From the NCBI GenBank assembly GCA_002418465.1, contig DIEE01000148.1, positions 1,164 through 8,805 on the forward strand: a DNA stretch of 7,642 bases, in the 5' to 3' direction. Positions 1 to 5,998 of the stretch are shown here, piece after piece. How positions within the stretch are numbered: the first letter of the stretch is position 1; each line of letters starts with the position of its first letter. The notes beneath the pieces are model-generated. The model was not told the origin of the DNA. It did not search any database and was given only the letters and a program-made list of their open reading frames with translations. The translations under genes and the position numbers were made by a program. Source of the DNA: Pseudomonas sp. UBA5782. GTDB taxonomy: Bacteria; Pseudomonadota; Gammaproteobacteria; Pseudomonadales; Pseudomonadaceae.

Positions 1-220
1 CCGCTCCACCGGGCAGCACCAGCAGGTCGAAATCCTGCGCCAACACGTCGAGCAGCATCGCGTCGGCGGTCAGCCGGCTGCCACGTGCGCAGGTGAACAT
101 CCGCCGCGCCTCGACGCTGGCCATCACCACTTCGATCTCGGCGCGGCGCAGCACGTCGAGGAGGGTCACGGTTTCGATGTCTTCCACGCCGTCGGCGACG
201 GCCAGCAGGGCTCGGGGCAT
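1..220 (-). CDS. yajL: DJ-1/YajL (PfpI superfamily) protein, N-terminal part, cut by window edge
   Basis: The first 73 codons are visible, starting at the ATG complementary to 218-220 and running off the left edge. A strong SD (GGAGGTG on the minus strand, complementary to 223-229) precedes the start. The protein begins MPRALLAVADGVEDIETVT and continues through ARGSRLTADAML to DLLVLPGGA. This matches the start of E. coli YajL and human DJ-1: the first beta strand, the G-x-E-x-x-E turn, and the VLPGG strand before the nucleophile elbow. Glu16 aligns with DJ-1 Glu18, which interacts with the reactive cysteine; the cysteine itself (near residue 106) lies outside the window. Family members are cytoplasmic proteins linked to oxidative stress, chaperone activity and glyoxalase or deglycase activity; the exact reaction is debated. 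It is transcribed divergently from the permease. The family call is firm; the choice of YajL over another DJ-1 paralogue is less so. Confidence 0.85.
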   Translation of the reverse strand, partial: MPRALLAVADGVEDIETVTLLDVLRRAEIEVVMASVEARRMFTCARGSRLTADAMLLDVLAQDFDLLVLPGGA

Positions 221-364
221 AGGCACCTCCAGATGTCGATGGGTCGAGGGTACAGCGTTCGCCACGCCGGCGGCGCGGCTTTGCGCGCGGGCGTTCGGCC
301 GTTGGCAGTTTCGACGCGATTGCCCGAGCCGATCCGCGGGCGGTGTTTTCGGCTACCGTTTTGC

Positions 365-370
365 TATGAT
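365..370 (+). promoter_or_regulatory. Candidate -10 element upstream of the purine permease gene
   Basis: TATGAT matches the sigma-70 -10 consensus at five of six positions and lies in an AT-richer patch (TTTTGCTATGATTCG) of an otherwise GC-rich spacer. I find no good -35 hexamer 16-18 bases upstream. If it is used, transcription would start near 377 and give a leader of about 110 bases before the ATG at 488. Confidence 0.35.
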
Positions 371-456
371 TCGCGCCGTTTTGCTGACCGACCGGCCAAC
401 TTCAGTGGGCCATCACCTCCTTCGCGGCGCCGCGGCACCGCTTCCATGACCATCAA

Positions 457-475
457 GCGCGCCTGCAGAGCGCGC
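457..475 (+). promoter_or_regulatory. Stem-loop abutting the ribosome binding site of the permease gene
   Basis: GCGCGC (457-462) and GCGCGC (470-475) can form a 6-bp all-GC stem around a 7-base loop. The stem ends one base before the SD GGGAGA (477-482), which sits five bases ahead of the ATG at 488. It could mark a ribosome standby site or affect SD access. It may also be chance in GC-rich DNA. Confidence 0.35.
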
Positions 476-487
476 CGGGAGATCGCC

Positions 488-1780
488 ATGCTGGAACGAC
501 TCTTTCAACTCAAGGCGCATGACACCACGGTGCGCACCGAGATCCTCGCCGGTTTCACCACCTTCCTGACCATGGCCTACATCCTCTTCGTCAACCCGAG
601 CATCCTCGGCGAGACGGGCATGGACAAGGGCGCGATCTTCGTCGCCACCTGCCTGGCCGCGGCCATCGGTTCGGCAATCATGGGCCTGATCGCCAACTAC
701 CCGATCGCGCTGGCGCCGGGCATGGGCCTGAACGCCTTCTTCACCTACACCGTGGTGCTGCACATGGGCCACACCTGGCAGGTGGCGCTGGGCGCGGTGT
801 TCCTCTCGGCGTGCATGTTCTTCCTGCTGTCGATCTTCAGAATCCGCGAATGGATCATCAACAGCATCCCGCTGGAGCTGCGCTCGGCGATCGCCGCCGG
901 CATCGGCCTGTTCCTCGCGCTGATCGGCCTGAAGGAAGCCGGCATCGTCGTCGCCAACCCTGCCACGCTGGTCGGCATGGGCGACTTGGCCAAACCGGAA
1001 GCGGTGCTGGCGATCCTCGGCTTTTTCCTGATCGTCGCCCTGGAGGCGCGCAAGGTCACCGGTGCGGTGCTGATCGGCATCCTCGCCACCACCGCGGCCG
1101 GCATCGCCCTGGGCGTATCGAGCTTCGGCGGCTTCGTCTCCATGCCGCCGTCGCTGGCGCCGACCTTCCTGCAGCTGGACATCAAGGGCGCGCTGGACAT
1201 CGGCCTGGTCAGCGTGATCTTCGCCTTCCTCTTCGTCGACCTGTTCGACAACTCCGGCACCCTGATCGCGGTGGCGAAGAAGGCCGGGCTGATGCGCAAG
1301 GACGGCCACATGCCGAAGATGGGCCGCGCGCTGATAGCCGACAGCAGCGCGGCGATGGTCGGGTCGCTGCTCGGCACCTCGACCACCACCAGCTACATCG
1401 AATCCGCCGCCGGGGTCAGCGCCGGCGGGCGCACCGGGCTGACCGCCATCGTGGTCGCGGTGCTGTTCCTCTTCGCGCTGTTCTTCTCGCCGCTGGCCGG
1501 CAGCGTGCCGGCCTTCGCCACCGCGCCGGCGCTGCTGTTCGTCGCGGTGCTGATGACCGCCGGCCTGGCCGAGATCGACTGGGACGACATCACCGTCGCC
1601 GCGCCGGTGGTGATCACCGCGCTGGCCATGCCGCTGACCTTCTCCATCGCCAACGGCATCGCCTTCGGCTTCATCGCCTGGACCGCGATCAAGCTGCTCG
1701 CCGGCCGCGGCCGCGAGCTGAACCCGGCGCTGGTGGTGCTCTCGATCCTCTTCGTGATCAAGCTGGGCTGGTACCCGTAA
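488..1780 (+). CDS. NCS2-family purine permease (AzgA-like)
   Basis: A 430-residue polytopic inner-membrane protein of the AzgA-like branch of NCS2 transporters, which includes E. coli AdeP/AdeQ (adenine) and GhxP/GhxQ (guanine/hypoxanthine). Family landmarks: NPSILGETGM (36-45), ALAPGMGLNAFFTY (74-87), FVDLFDNSGTL (249-259) and GTSTTTSYIESAAG (296-309). The last two are the core substrate-binding segments of this group. Hydrophobic stretches run almost throughout, as expected for about 12-14 membrane segments. I chose the ATG at 488 because SD GGGAGA (477-482) lies five bases upstream and the protein then begins MLERLFQLKAHDTTVRTEILAG, typical for the family. The frame is open further upstream to 233, but that stretch is arginine-rich, not hydrophobic, and has no family match. 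The likely substrate is adenine, hypoxanthine or guanine with protons; which one cannot be read from the sequence. Confidence 0.92.
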   Translation: MLERLFQLKAHDTTVRTEILAGFTTFLTMAYILFVNPSILGETGMDKGAIFVATCLAAAIGSAIMGLIANYPIALAPGMGLNAFFTYTVVLHMGHTWQVALGAVFLSACMFFLLSIFRIREWIINSIPLELRSAIAAGIGLFLALIGLKEAGIVVANPATLVGMGDLAKPEAVLAILGFFLIVALEARKVTGAVLIGILATTAAGIALGVSSFGGFVSMPPSLAPTFLQLDIKGALDIGLVSVIFAFLFVDLFDNSGTLIAVAKKAGLMRKDGHMPKMGRALIADSSAAMVGSLLGTSTTTSYIESAAGVSAGGRTGLTAIVVAVLFLFALFFSPLAGSVPAFATAPALLFVAVLMTAGLAEIDWDDITVAAPVVITALAMPLTFSIANGIAFGFIAWTAIKLLAGRGRELNPALVVLSILFVIKLGWYP

Positions 1781-1788
1781 GGTTTTCG

Positions 1789-1860
1789 TAGGGTGCGCCA
1801 CAGCGCGGCGATCCCAGCCAGGCGGTGCGCGCGGCGCACCCTAGGGTGGCAACGCGCACC
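1789..1860. repeat. Nested inverted repeats (GGTGCGC/GCGCACC), REP-like or terminator
   Basis: Eight bases after the permease stop, TAGGGTGCGCC (1789-1799) is perfectly complementary to GGCGCACCCTA (1833-1843). Inside, GGTGCGC (1824-1830) pairs with GCGCACC (1834-1840) over a 3-base loop, and a second GCGCACC lies at 1854-1860. Alternative or nested hairpins are therefore possible. Intergenic repeats of this flavour are common in Pseudomonas. It could act as a terminator for the permease, although no T-run follows. Confidence 0.6.
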
Positions 1861-1861
1861 G

Positions 1862-1894
1862 GGTGGGCCGGGCGGCGCTCCGCTTCAGCCCACC
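1862..1894. repeat. GGTGGGC/GCCCACC intergenic hairpin
   Basis: GGTGGGC (1862-1868) and GCCCACC (1888-1894) form a 7-bp stem. The enclosed segment can form a second small stem, GCGG (1872-1875) with CCGC (1880-1883). It follows the previous inverted repeat directly, so the pair makes a composite palindromic element between the permease and trmA. I recall similar hairpins scattered between genes in Pseudomonas genomes. Confidence 0.55.
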
Positions 1895-1963
1895 TGACCT
1901 AGCCCAGCCCCCCAGCGCTTCCCGCAACCCGACAAAGCCATCCCCGCCGTCCTGGCGAATCCG

Positions 1964-1969
1964 TACAAT
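1964..1969 (+). promoter_or_regulatory. Candidate -10 element for trmA
   Basis: TACAAT matches the -10 consensus at five of six positions and lies 34 bases before the trmA ATG. No convincing -35 is seen at the usual distance. It suggests that trmA has its own promoter rather than depending on read-through past the hairpins at 1789-1894. Confidence 0.35.
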
Positions 1970-2003
1970 GGCCGCCCGATTTCCGCGCCTGCCTGAGTGA
2001 TCC

Positions 2004-3092
2004 ATGAGCTCCGTCCCCCTCGATTCCGCCGCCTACGCCCAGCAACTCGCCGAGAAGACCGCGCGCCTGCGCGAGCTGCTGGCGCCGTTCGAGGCGCCCG
2101 AGCCGCAGGTGTTCGACTCGCCGCTGCAGCATTACCGGCTGCGTGCCGAGTTCCGCCTGTGGCGGGAAAACGAGGAGCGCTTCTACGCGATGTTCGAGAA
2201 GGGCGACAAGTACACGCCTATCCTGACCGAGGACTTCCCCATCGCCAGCGCGCGGATCAACGCGCTGATGGCGCCGCTCAAAGCCGCCTGGCAGGCCAGC
2301 ACGGCACTGTCGTTCAAGCTGTTCCAGGTGGAATTCCTCACCACCCTCGCCGGCGATGCGTTGATCACCCTGGCCTACCACCGGCCGCTGGACGATGCCT
2401 GGCAGGCCACGGCGGAACAGGTCGCGGCCGAGCTGCAGGTAAGCCTGATCGGCCGTTCGCGCGGGCAGCGCATCGTGATCGGCAAGGATTTCGTCGAGGA
2501 AGAACTGGAGGTCGCCGGGCGGCGCTTCCGTTATCGCCAGCCCGAGGGCGCCTTCACCCAGCCCAACGGCACGGTGAACGGCAAGATGCTCGCCTGGGCC
2601 CACGAGGCGCTGGGCGAGCGCGACGACGACCTGCTGGAGCTGTACTGCGGCAACGGCAACTTCACCCTGCCGCTGGCCACCCGCGTGCGCAAGGTGCTGG
2701 CCACCGAGATCAGCAAGTCGTCGGTGTACGCGGCGCTGGCCAACCTCGCCGACAACGAAATCGACAACGTCACCCTGGTGCGACTCTCGGCCGAGGAGCT
2801 GACCCAGGCGCTGAACGAGGTTCGCCCGTTCCGCCGCCTGGCCGGCATCGACCTGAAAAGCTACGACTTCGGCAGCGTGTTCGTCGACCCGCCGCGCGCC
2901 GGAATGGACCCGGACACCTGCGAGCTGACGCGGCGCTTCGAGCGCATCCTCTATATCTCGTGCAACCCGGAAACCCTGGCGCAGAACATCGCGCAGCTGC
3001 ACGACACCCATCGCATCGAGCGCTGCGCGCTGTTCGACCAGTTCCCCTGGACCCACCACATGGAGTCCGGGGTGCTGCTGGTTCGGCGCTAG
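2004..3092 (+). CDS. trmA: tRNA (uracil-5-)-methyltransferase TrmA
   Basis: TrmA uses S-adenosylmethionine to methylate U54 of tRNA to ribothymidine in the T-loop; the E. coli enzyme also acts as a tRNA-folding chaperone. The product is 362 residues (E. coli 366) and collinear with it, offset by four. Visible landmarks: QPN with Gln186, the SAM-binding strand LLELYCGNGNFTLPLA from residue 210, FVDPPRAGMDP with Asp295, the nucleophilic cysteine in ISCNPETLAQN (Cys320), and the general-base glutamate in HHMESGVLLVRR (Glu354). These match E. coli Gln190, Asp299, Cys324 and Glu358. There is no iron-sulfur cysteine cluster, which separates it from RlmC/RlmD. The SD is weak (GAGTGA, 1995-2000), but the start at 2004 gives the normal N-terminus. 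The gene is convergent with the Yip1 gene, 25 bases away. Confidence 0.97.
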   Translation: MSSVPLDSAAYAQQLAEKTARLRELLAPFEAPEPQVFDSPLQHYRLRAEFRLWRENEERFYAMFEKGDKYTPILTEDFPIASARINALMAPLKAAWQASTALSFKLFQVEFLTTLAGDALITLAYHRPLDDAWQATAEQVAAELQVSLIGRSRGQRIVIGKDFVEEELEVAGRRFRYRQPEGAFTQPNGTVNGKMLAWAHEALGERDDDLLELYCGNGNFTLPLATRVRKVLATEISKSSVYAALANLADNEIDNVTLVRLSAEELTQALNEVRPFRRLAGIDLKSYDFGSVFVDPPRAGMDPDTCELTRRFERILYISCNPETLAQNIAQLHDTHRIERCALFDQFPWTHHMESGVLLVRR

Positions 3093-3105
3093 CCGGTCTG
3101 CTGCG

Positions 3106-3127
3106 CGTCGGCTCGAATCAGCCGACG
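3106..3127. terminator. Hairpin between convergent trmA and Yip1 genes, possible bidirectional terminator
   Basis: CGTCGGCT (3106-3113) and AGCCGACG (3120-3127) form a perfect 8-bp stem around the 6-base loop CGAATC. It lies 13 bases after the trmA stop and contains the stop codon and last codons of the convergent Yip1 gene. Neither side has a clear T-run, so if it terminates, it may do so weakly or mainly protect mRNA 3' ends. Confidence 0.5.
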
Positions 3128-3729
3128 AACAACCGCCCGATGCCGAAATTGGAGCCGACGCTCCAGATCAGCACGGTCAGCGCCAGCAGCGCTTCGAGCA
3201 CCAGCACGCCGATGCCCAGGGTTCCGCTGGACAGGATGAAACCGTCCTTGCGCGGAATCTGCAGGAACGCCGGAATCCCCAGGTAGAGCAGGTAGGCCGT
3301 GTAGCAGAAGGCCACGCAGCCAACGAGGATGCACAGCCAGATCAGCGGGTAGAGCAGCACCGCGCCGGCGAGGAACAGCGGCGTCGCCACGTAGCCGGCG
3401 AAGACGATGCAGCGCTCCACGTTGGGCCGATCCGGGTAGCGCTCGGCCATGCGGAAGATCACGTTACCCATCACCGCGATGGCGGCGAGGATCGCCAGGT
3501 AGAAGCCGGCGCCCAGGGCGATGGCCACAGGCAGCGACACCTCCGAGGTCTGCATGTCGCCCAGCTTCCAGCCGATCTGGGTGGTGCCGATGAACGCGCA
3601 GACCACCGGTATCAGCGCCATCAGCAGCACGTGATGCGCATACAGGTGGGTTACGGTTTCGCCTTCGGTGTTGATCTGGGCCCATTCCCGATTCGGACGG
3701 GACAACAGTCCCCATACGTGATTGATCAT
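3118..3729 (-). CDS. Yip1-family integral membrane protein
   Basis: A 203-residue protein beginning MINHVWGLLSRPNREW, the typical opening of bacterial Yip1-domain proteins, which are common in Pseudomonas but poorly characterised. After a soluble N-terminus, hydrophobic segments occupy roughly residues 31-49, 67-93, 105-125, 126-155 and 168-190, so about five inner-membrane helices are expected. A PDRPNVERC loop separates segments two and three. The start is clear: the minus strand carries a perfect AGGAGG SD (complementary to 3737-3742) seven bases before the ATG complementary to 3727-3729. The longer open frame upstream of this ATG is antisense to the DUF411 gene and is not a real extension. 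The gene is convergent with trmA and divergent from DUF411, so it is probably monocistronic. No enzymatic motif is visible and the function is unknown. Confidence 0.85.
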   Translation of the reverse strand: MINHVWGLLSRPNREWAQINTEGETVTHLYAHHVLLMALIPVVCAFIGTTQIGWKLGDMQTSEVSLPVAIALGAGFYLAILAAIAVMGNVIFRMAERYPDRPNVERCIVFAGYVATPLFLAGAVLLYPLIWLCILVGCVAFCYTAYLLYLGIPAFLQIPRKDGFILSSGTLGIGVLVLEALLALTVLIWSVGSNFGIGRLFVG

Positions 3730-3747
3730 CGCGTTCCCTCCTCTCCC

Positions 3748-3761
3748 GCCCCTCGCGGGGC
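3748..3761 (-). promoter_or_regulatory. GNRA-capped stem-loop just upstream of the Yip1-gene ribosome binding site
   Basis: On the minus strand GCCCC, loop GCGA, GGGGC forms a 5-bp all-GC stem capped by a GNRA-type tetraloop. It ends five bases before the AGGAGG SD. It would be part of the leader if transcription starts further upstream in the 240-base divergent spacer. A regulatory role is inferred only from position and shape. Confidence 0.35.
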
Positions 3762-3797
3762 TGTGTCGAAACCGCGCCGGCGGGGTGTCGACGACGG

Positions 3798-3814
3798 ACT
3801 CTGTAATAGAGAGT
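3798..3814. promoter_or_regulatory. Small inverted repeat in the Yip1/DUF411 divergent spacer
   Basis: ACTCT (3798-3802), spacer GTAATAG, AGAGT (3810-3814). It is the most AT-rich patch in the spacer between the two divergent genes and contains a weak minus-strand -10-like hexamer, TATTAC (complementary to 3803-3808). It could be an operator over the Yip1 promoter. The match is short, so confidence is low. Confidence 0.25.
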
Positions 3815-3969
3815 AGACCCACCTGCGATGGTTCGTCGCACCCACGGAAGACCGATGAAGCGCACCCCGGCAACAGCCGCTCACACCTTCGCCGGCGGCG
3901 CTTGACCTGAGTGGATCCCGAACGCTCAAGGGCGCGGTATCCTGCCGTTTCATCGTCAGGAGAATCCCC

Positions 3970-4407
3970 ATGCGCGCTTTCCCACTGCTCGCCGCGCTGC
4001 TCGTCGGCAGCGTCGCCCAGGCCGCCGAGCCGGTCACCATCGATGTCTACCGCGACCCCAACTGCGGCTGCTGCACATCCTGGATCAAGCATCTGGAGCA
4101 GAACGGCTTCAGCGTCCGCGACCACATCGAGAAGGACATGCCGGCGCTGAAGACCCGCCTCGGCGTGCCGCACGCCCTGGGCTCGTGCCACACCGGGGTG
4201 ATCGACGGCAAGTTCGTCGAGGGCCACGTGCCGGCCAGCGACGTCCTTGCATTGCGCCAGCGCGCCGACCTGGCCGGCATCGCCACGCCGGGCATGCCGA
4301 TGGGCTCGCCGGGGATGGAAATGGGTGACCACAAGGACGCCTACCAGGTGATCGGCGTCGGCACCGACGGCAAGCAGAGCGTAGTGAGCGACTACCCGGC
4401 CCATTGA
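3970..4407 (+). CDS. DUF411 periplasmic metal-binding protein
   Basis: A 145-residue exported protein of the DUF411 family. Residues 1-18 form a signal peptide (MRAFPLLAALLVGSVAQA, probable cleavage at AQA/AE). The mature domain starts with a thioredoxin-like strand, VTIDVYRDPNCGCC, followed by WIKHLEQNGF. Cys32, Cys34 and Cys35, together with Cys73 in GSCHTG, are the family's conserved cysteines. Met109, Met111, Met116 and Met118 in a GMPMGSPGMEM segment, plus His121, look like a copper site. DUF411 proteins are often found near copper-resistance genes; periplasmic Cu(I) binding is an inference here because no copper genes are in the window. AGGAGA (3958-3963) lies six bases before the ATG and fixes the start. 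The gene is divergent from the Yip1 gene and probably monocistronic. Confidence 0.88.
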   Translation: MRAFPLLAALLVGSVAQAAEPVTIDVYRDPNCGCCTSWIKHLEQNGFSVRDHIEKDMPALKTRLGVPHALGSCHTGVIDGKFVEGHVPASDVLALRQRADLAGIATPGMPMGSPGMEMGDHKDAYQVIGVGTDGKQSVVSDYPAH

Positions 4408-4496
4408 CCGGCGTCAAACAGGCGGTTCGGGGCGTTCCCTTTCGTCAGGAACTGCCGGCTGCGGCACGAGTGGGGCAATGGCGCTGGTGTAGATTC

Positions 4497-4541
4497 GCGC
4501 GCTTTGCATGATGGCGCTTCGCCTTTGCGCGCAGCGTTTTT
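4497..4541 (+). promoter_or_regulatory. Nested stem-loop followed by a T-run in the cyclase leader
   Basis: GCGCGC (4497-4502) can pair with GCGCGC (4527-4532). Within it, GGCG (4513-4516) and CGCC (4520-4523) form a hairpin over a 3-base loop. AGCG and five Ts (4537-4541) follow, 30 bases before the cyclase ATG. It resembles a weak intrinsic terminator: either the end of the DUF411 transcript or an attenuator in the cyclase leader. The interrupted stem keeps confidence low. Confidence 0.3.
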
Positions 4542-4571
4542 CCGTCCTCCAGCCGTGCTCGGACCCCGCCC

Positions 4572-5930
4572 ATGACGCCTGATGTCCTCGCTCCCCTGGC
4601 CGCCGACTGGGCGGCCCTCCTCGACCGCTACGACGCCGAGCTGTGCGGCAAGGTCGGTGCGCTGATCGATCGGCACAGCGCCGCGCTGGCCGAACGGTTC
4701 TACCAGCACATGGGCGAAGACCCGCACGCCGGGCAGTTCCTCGCCCACCAGCGCGTCGAGGAACACCTCAAACCGTCGATGACCAAGTGGCTGCAGGGCA
4801 TGTTCGCGCTGCACCGCAGCTGCGAAGTGCCGCAGCTGATCGCCCTGCAGAAGCAGATCGGCGAGATCCACGCGCGGGTCGACATCCCGATCAGCCTGGT
4901 GATGCGCGGCACGCGCTTTCTCAAGGAAGCGATCTTCCTGCAACTGGGCGCCGCGCAGTTCGGTGCGGCGCAGGTCGATGCCACCACCTTCGTCAGCGAG
5001 AACATCGACATCGCCCTGGAGGTCATGAGCCAGGCCTACACCTTGGCGAACCAGCGCAACGCCCGCTCCGAGGAGGCCTACCGGCTGTTCTCGGTGTCGC
5101 AGAACATCGGCACCGAGCGCGAACGCCAGCGCGCCGGCCTGCTCGACTGGGAAAACCAGCTGATGTACGACATCGCCCTCGGCGCCCCGGCCGCGCAACT
5201 GCCGCGCCTGCTGCAGTCGGAGTTCGGCCTGTGGTTCAAGCACAAGGCCACCCACGCCTTCCAGGACGCGGTGGAAATGGACGCCATCAGCGAACACGTC
5301 GGGCGCATCGAGACCTGCATCGCCCACTTCCGGCCGGACGACGACAAGCTGCGTCAATTGCGCGAACTGCGCGACTCGACCAAGGCCGTGCGCTACCTGC
5401 TGGACAATCTCTTCGAGCGCGCCGGCGAGCTGGAAGTCGGCCGCGACAGCCTCACGCAGATGCTCAACCGCAAGTTTCTCAGCGTCGTGCTGAGCCGCGA
5501 GATCGGCCTGTCGCGCACCACCCACAGTCATTTCGCCGTGCTTATGATCGACATCGACCACTTCAAGAGCGTCAACGACAACCTCGGCCACGAAGCCGGC
5601 GACCTGGTCCTGCAGCAGGTCGCGGCGATCCTCTCCAGCGCCATCCGCGGTGGCGACTACGCCTTCCGCTACGGCGGCGAGGAGTTCCTGCTGATCCTCG
5701 TCGACACCACCGAAGCCAATGCCATGACCCTCGCCGAGCGCGTGCGCCGGCGCGTCGCCGAGGAAGTCTTCCAGCTCGCCGCGAATCGCACGATCCGCAC
5801 CACTATCAGCGTCGGCGTGGCCCTGCACGATGGCCATCCGGACTTCCAGCGCACCTTGAGCCAGGCCGACCAGGCGCTCTACCGGGCCAAGCACGAAGGC
5901 CGCGACCGGGTCGTTCTGGCCGGCAACTGA
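4572..5930 (+). CDS. dosC: Globin-coupled heme oxygen-sensor diguanylate cyclase (DosC-like)
   Basis: A 452-residue cytoplasmic enzyme expected to make cyclic di-GMP from two GTP under control of a heme-bound gas. Residues 1 to about 155 are a sensor globin that aligns without large gaps to E. coli DosC (YddV), as I recall that sequence: Tyr44 (DosC Tyr43, distal, oxygen-stabilising), Leu66 (Leu65) and His100 (proximal heme ligand, His98). A helical middle domain follows (about 160-290), with AYRLFSVSQNIGTERERQ and FGLWFKHKATHAF similar to DosC. The GGDEF domain (about 295-450) has the metal ligand Asp327 in MIDIDHFK, substrate residues Asn335 and Asp344, active site GGEEF (368-372), and an intact RxxD inhibitory site (RGGD, 359-362). 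It should therefore be active and product-inhibited. There are no membrane segments and no EAL domain. The SD is poor, suggesting low translation. AvGReg and BpeGReg are relatives; the dosC symbol reflects similarity, not proven orthology. Confidence 0.93.
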   Translation: MTPDVLAPLAADWAALLDRYDAELCGKVGALIDRHSAALAERFYQHMGEDPHAGQFLAHQRVEEHLKPSMTKWLQGMFALHRSCEVPQLIALQKQIGEIHARVDIPISLVMRGTRFLKEAIFLQLGAAQFGAAQVDATTFVSENIDIALEVMSQAYTLANQRNARSEEAYRLFSVSQNIGTERERQRAGLLDWENQLMYDIALGAPAAQLPRLLQSEFGLWFKHKATHAFQDAVEMDAISEHVGRIETCIAHFRPDDDKLRQLRELRDSTKAVRYLLDNLFERAGELEVGRDSLTQMLNRKFLSVVLSREIGLSRTTHSHFAVLMIDIDHFKSVNDNLGHEAGDLVLQQVAAILSSAIRGGDYAFRYGGEEFLLILVDTTEANAMTLAERVRRRVAEEVFQLAANRTIRTTISVGVALHDGHPDFQRTLSQADQALYRAKHEGRDRVVLAGN

Positions 5931-5959
5931 ACGTCATGACGCATCGCGCGTCCTAGCAT

Positions 5960-5984
5960 GAAGGCGCCGGACTCACCGGCCTTC
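5960..5984 (+). promoter_or_regulatory. Stem-loop directly abutting the ypfJ ribosome binding site
   Basis: GAAGG (5960-5964) pairs with CCTTC (5980-5984), and CCGG (5967-5970) with CCGG (5976-5979) over the loop ACTCA, leaving a 2-base bulge. The SD AAGGAGA (5985-5991) begins at the next base, and the ATG follows at 5999. It could end the cyclase transcript or modulate ypfJ translation. There is no T-run. Confidence 0.4.
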
Positions 5985-5998
5985 AAGGAGATCCGGCG

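Noticed and set aside
233..487. N-terminal extension of the permease frame by 85 codons
   Set aside because: The added residues are arginine-rich and unlike the family, and the good SD plus canonical N-terminus at 488 define the start.
221..487. Purine-type riboswitch in the permease leader
   Set aside because: The leader has small hairpins but I could not recognise the conserved core of any known purine-related riboswitch class.
413..1801. Minus-strand open frame of 462 codons opposite the permease
   Set aside because: The product is almost entirely Arg, Gln, Asp, His and Gly with no hydrophobic core, so it is a codon-bias shadow of the permease gene.
1899..3059. Minus-strand open frame of 386 codons opposite trmA
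   Set aside because: It fully overlaps trmA, whose catalytic residues are all visible; no independent motif or SD supports the antisense frame.
4392..5894. Minus-strand open frame of 500 codons opposite the diguanylate cyclase
   Set aside because: It is antisense to a gene with clear globin and GGDEF motifs. Its composition (many Asp, Val, Gln, Arg and His with no domain) is typical of an antisense shadow in GC-rich DNA.
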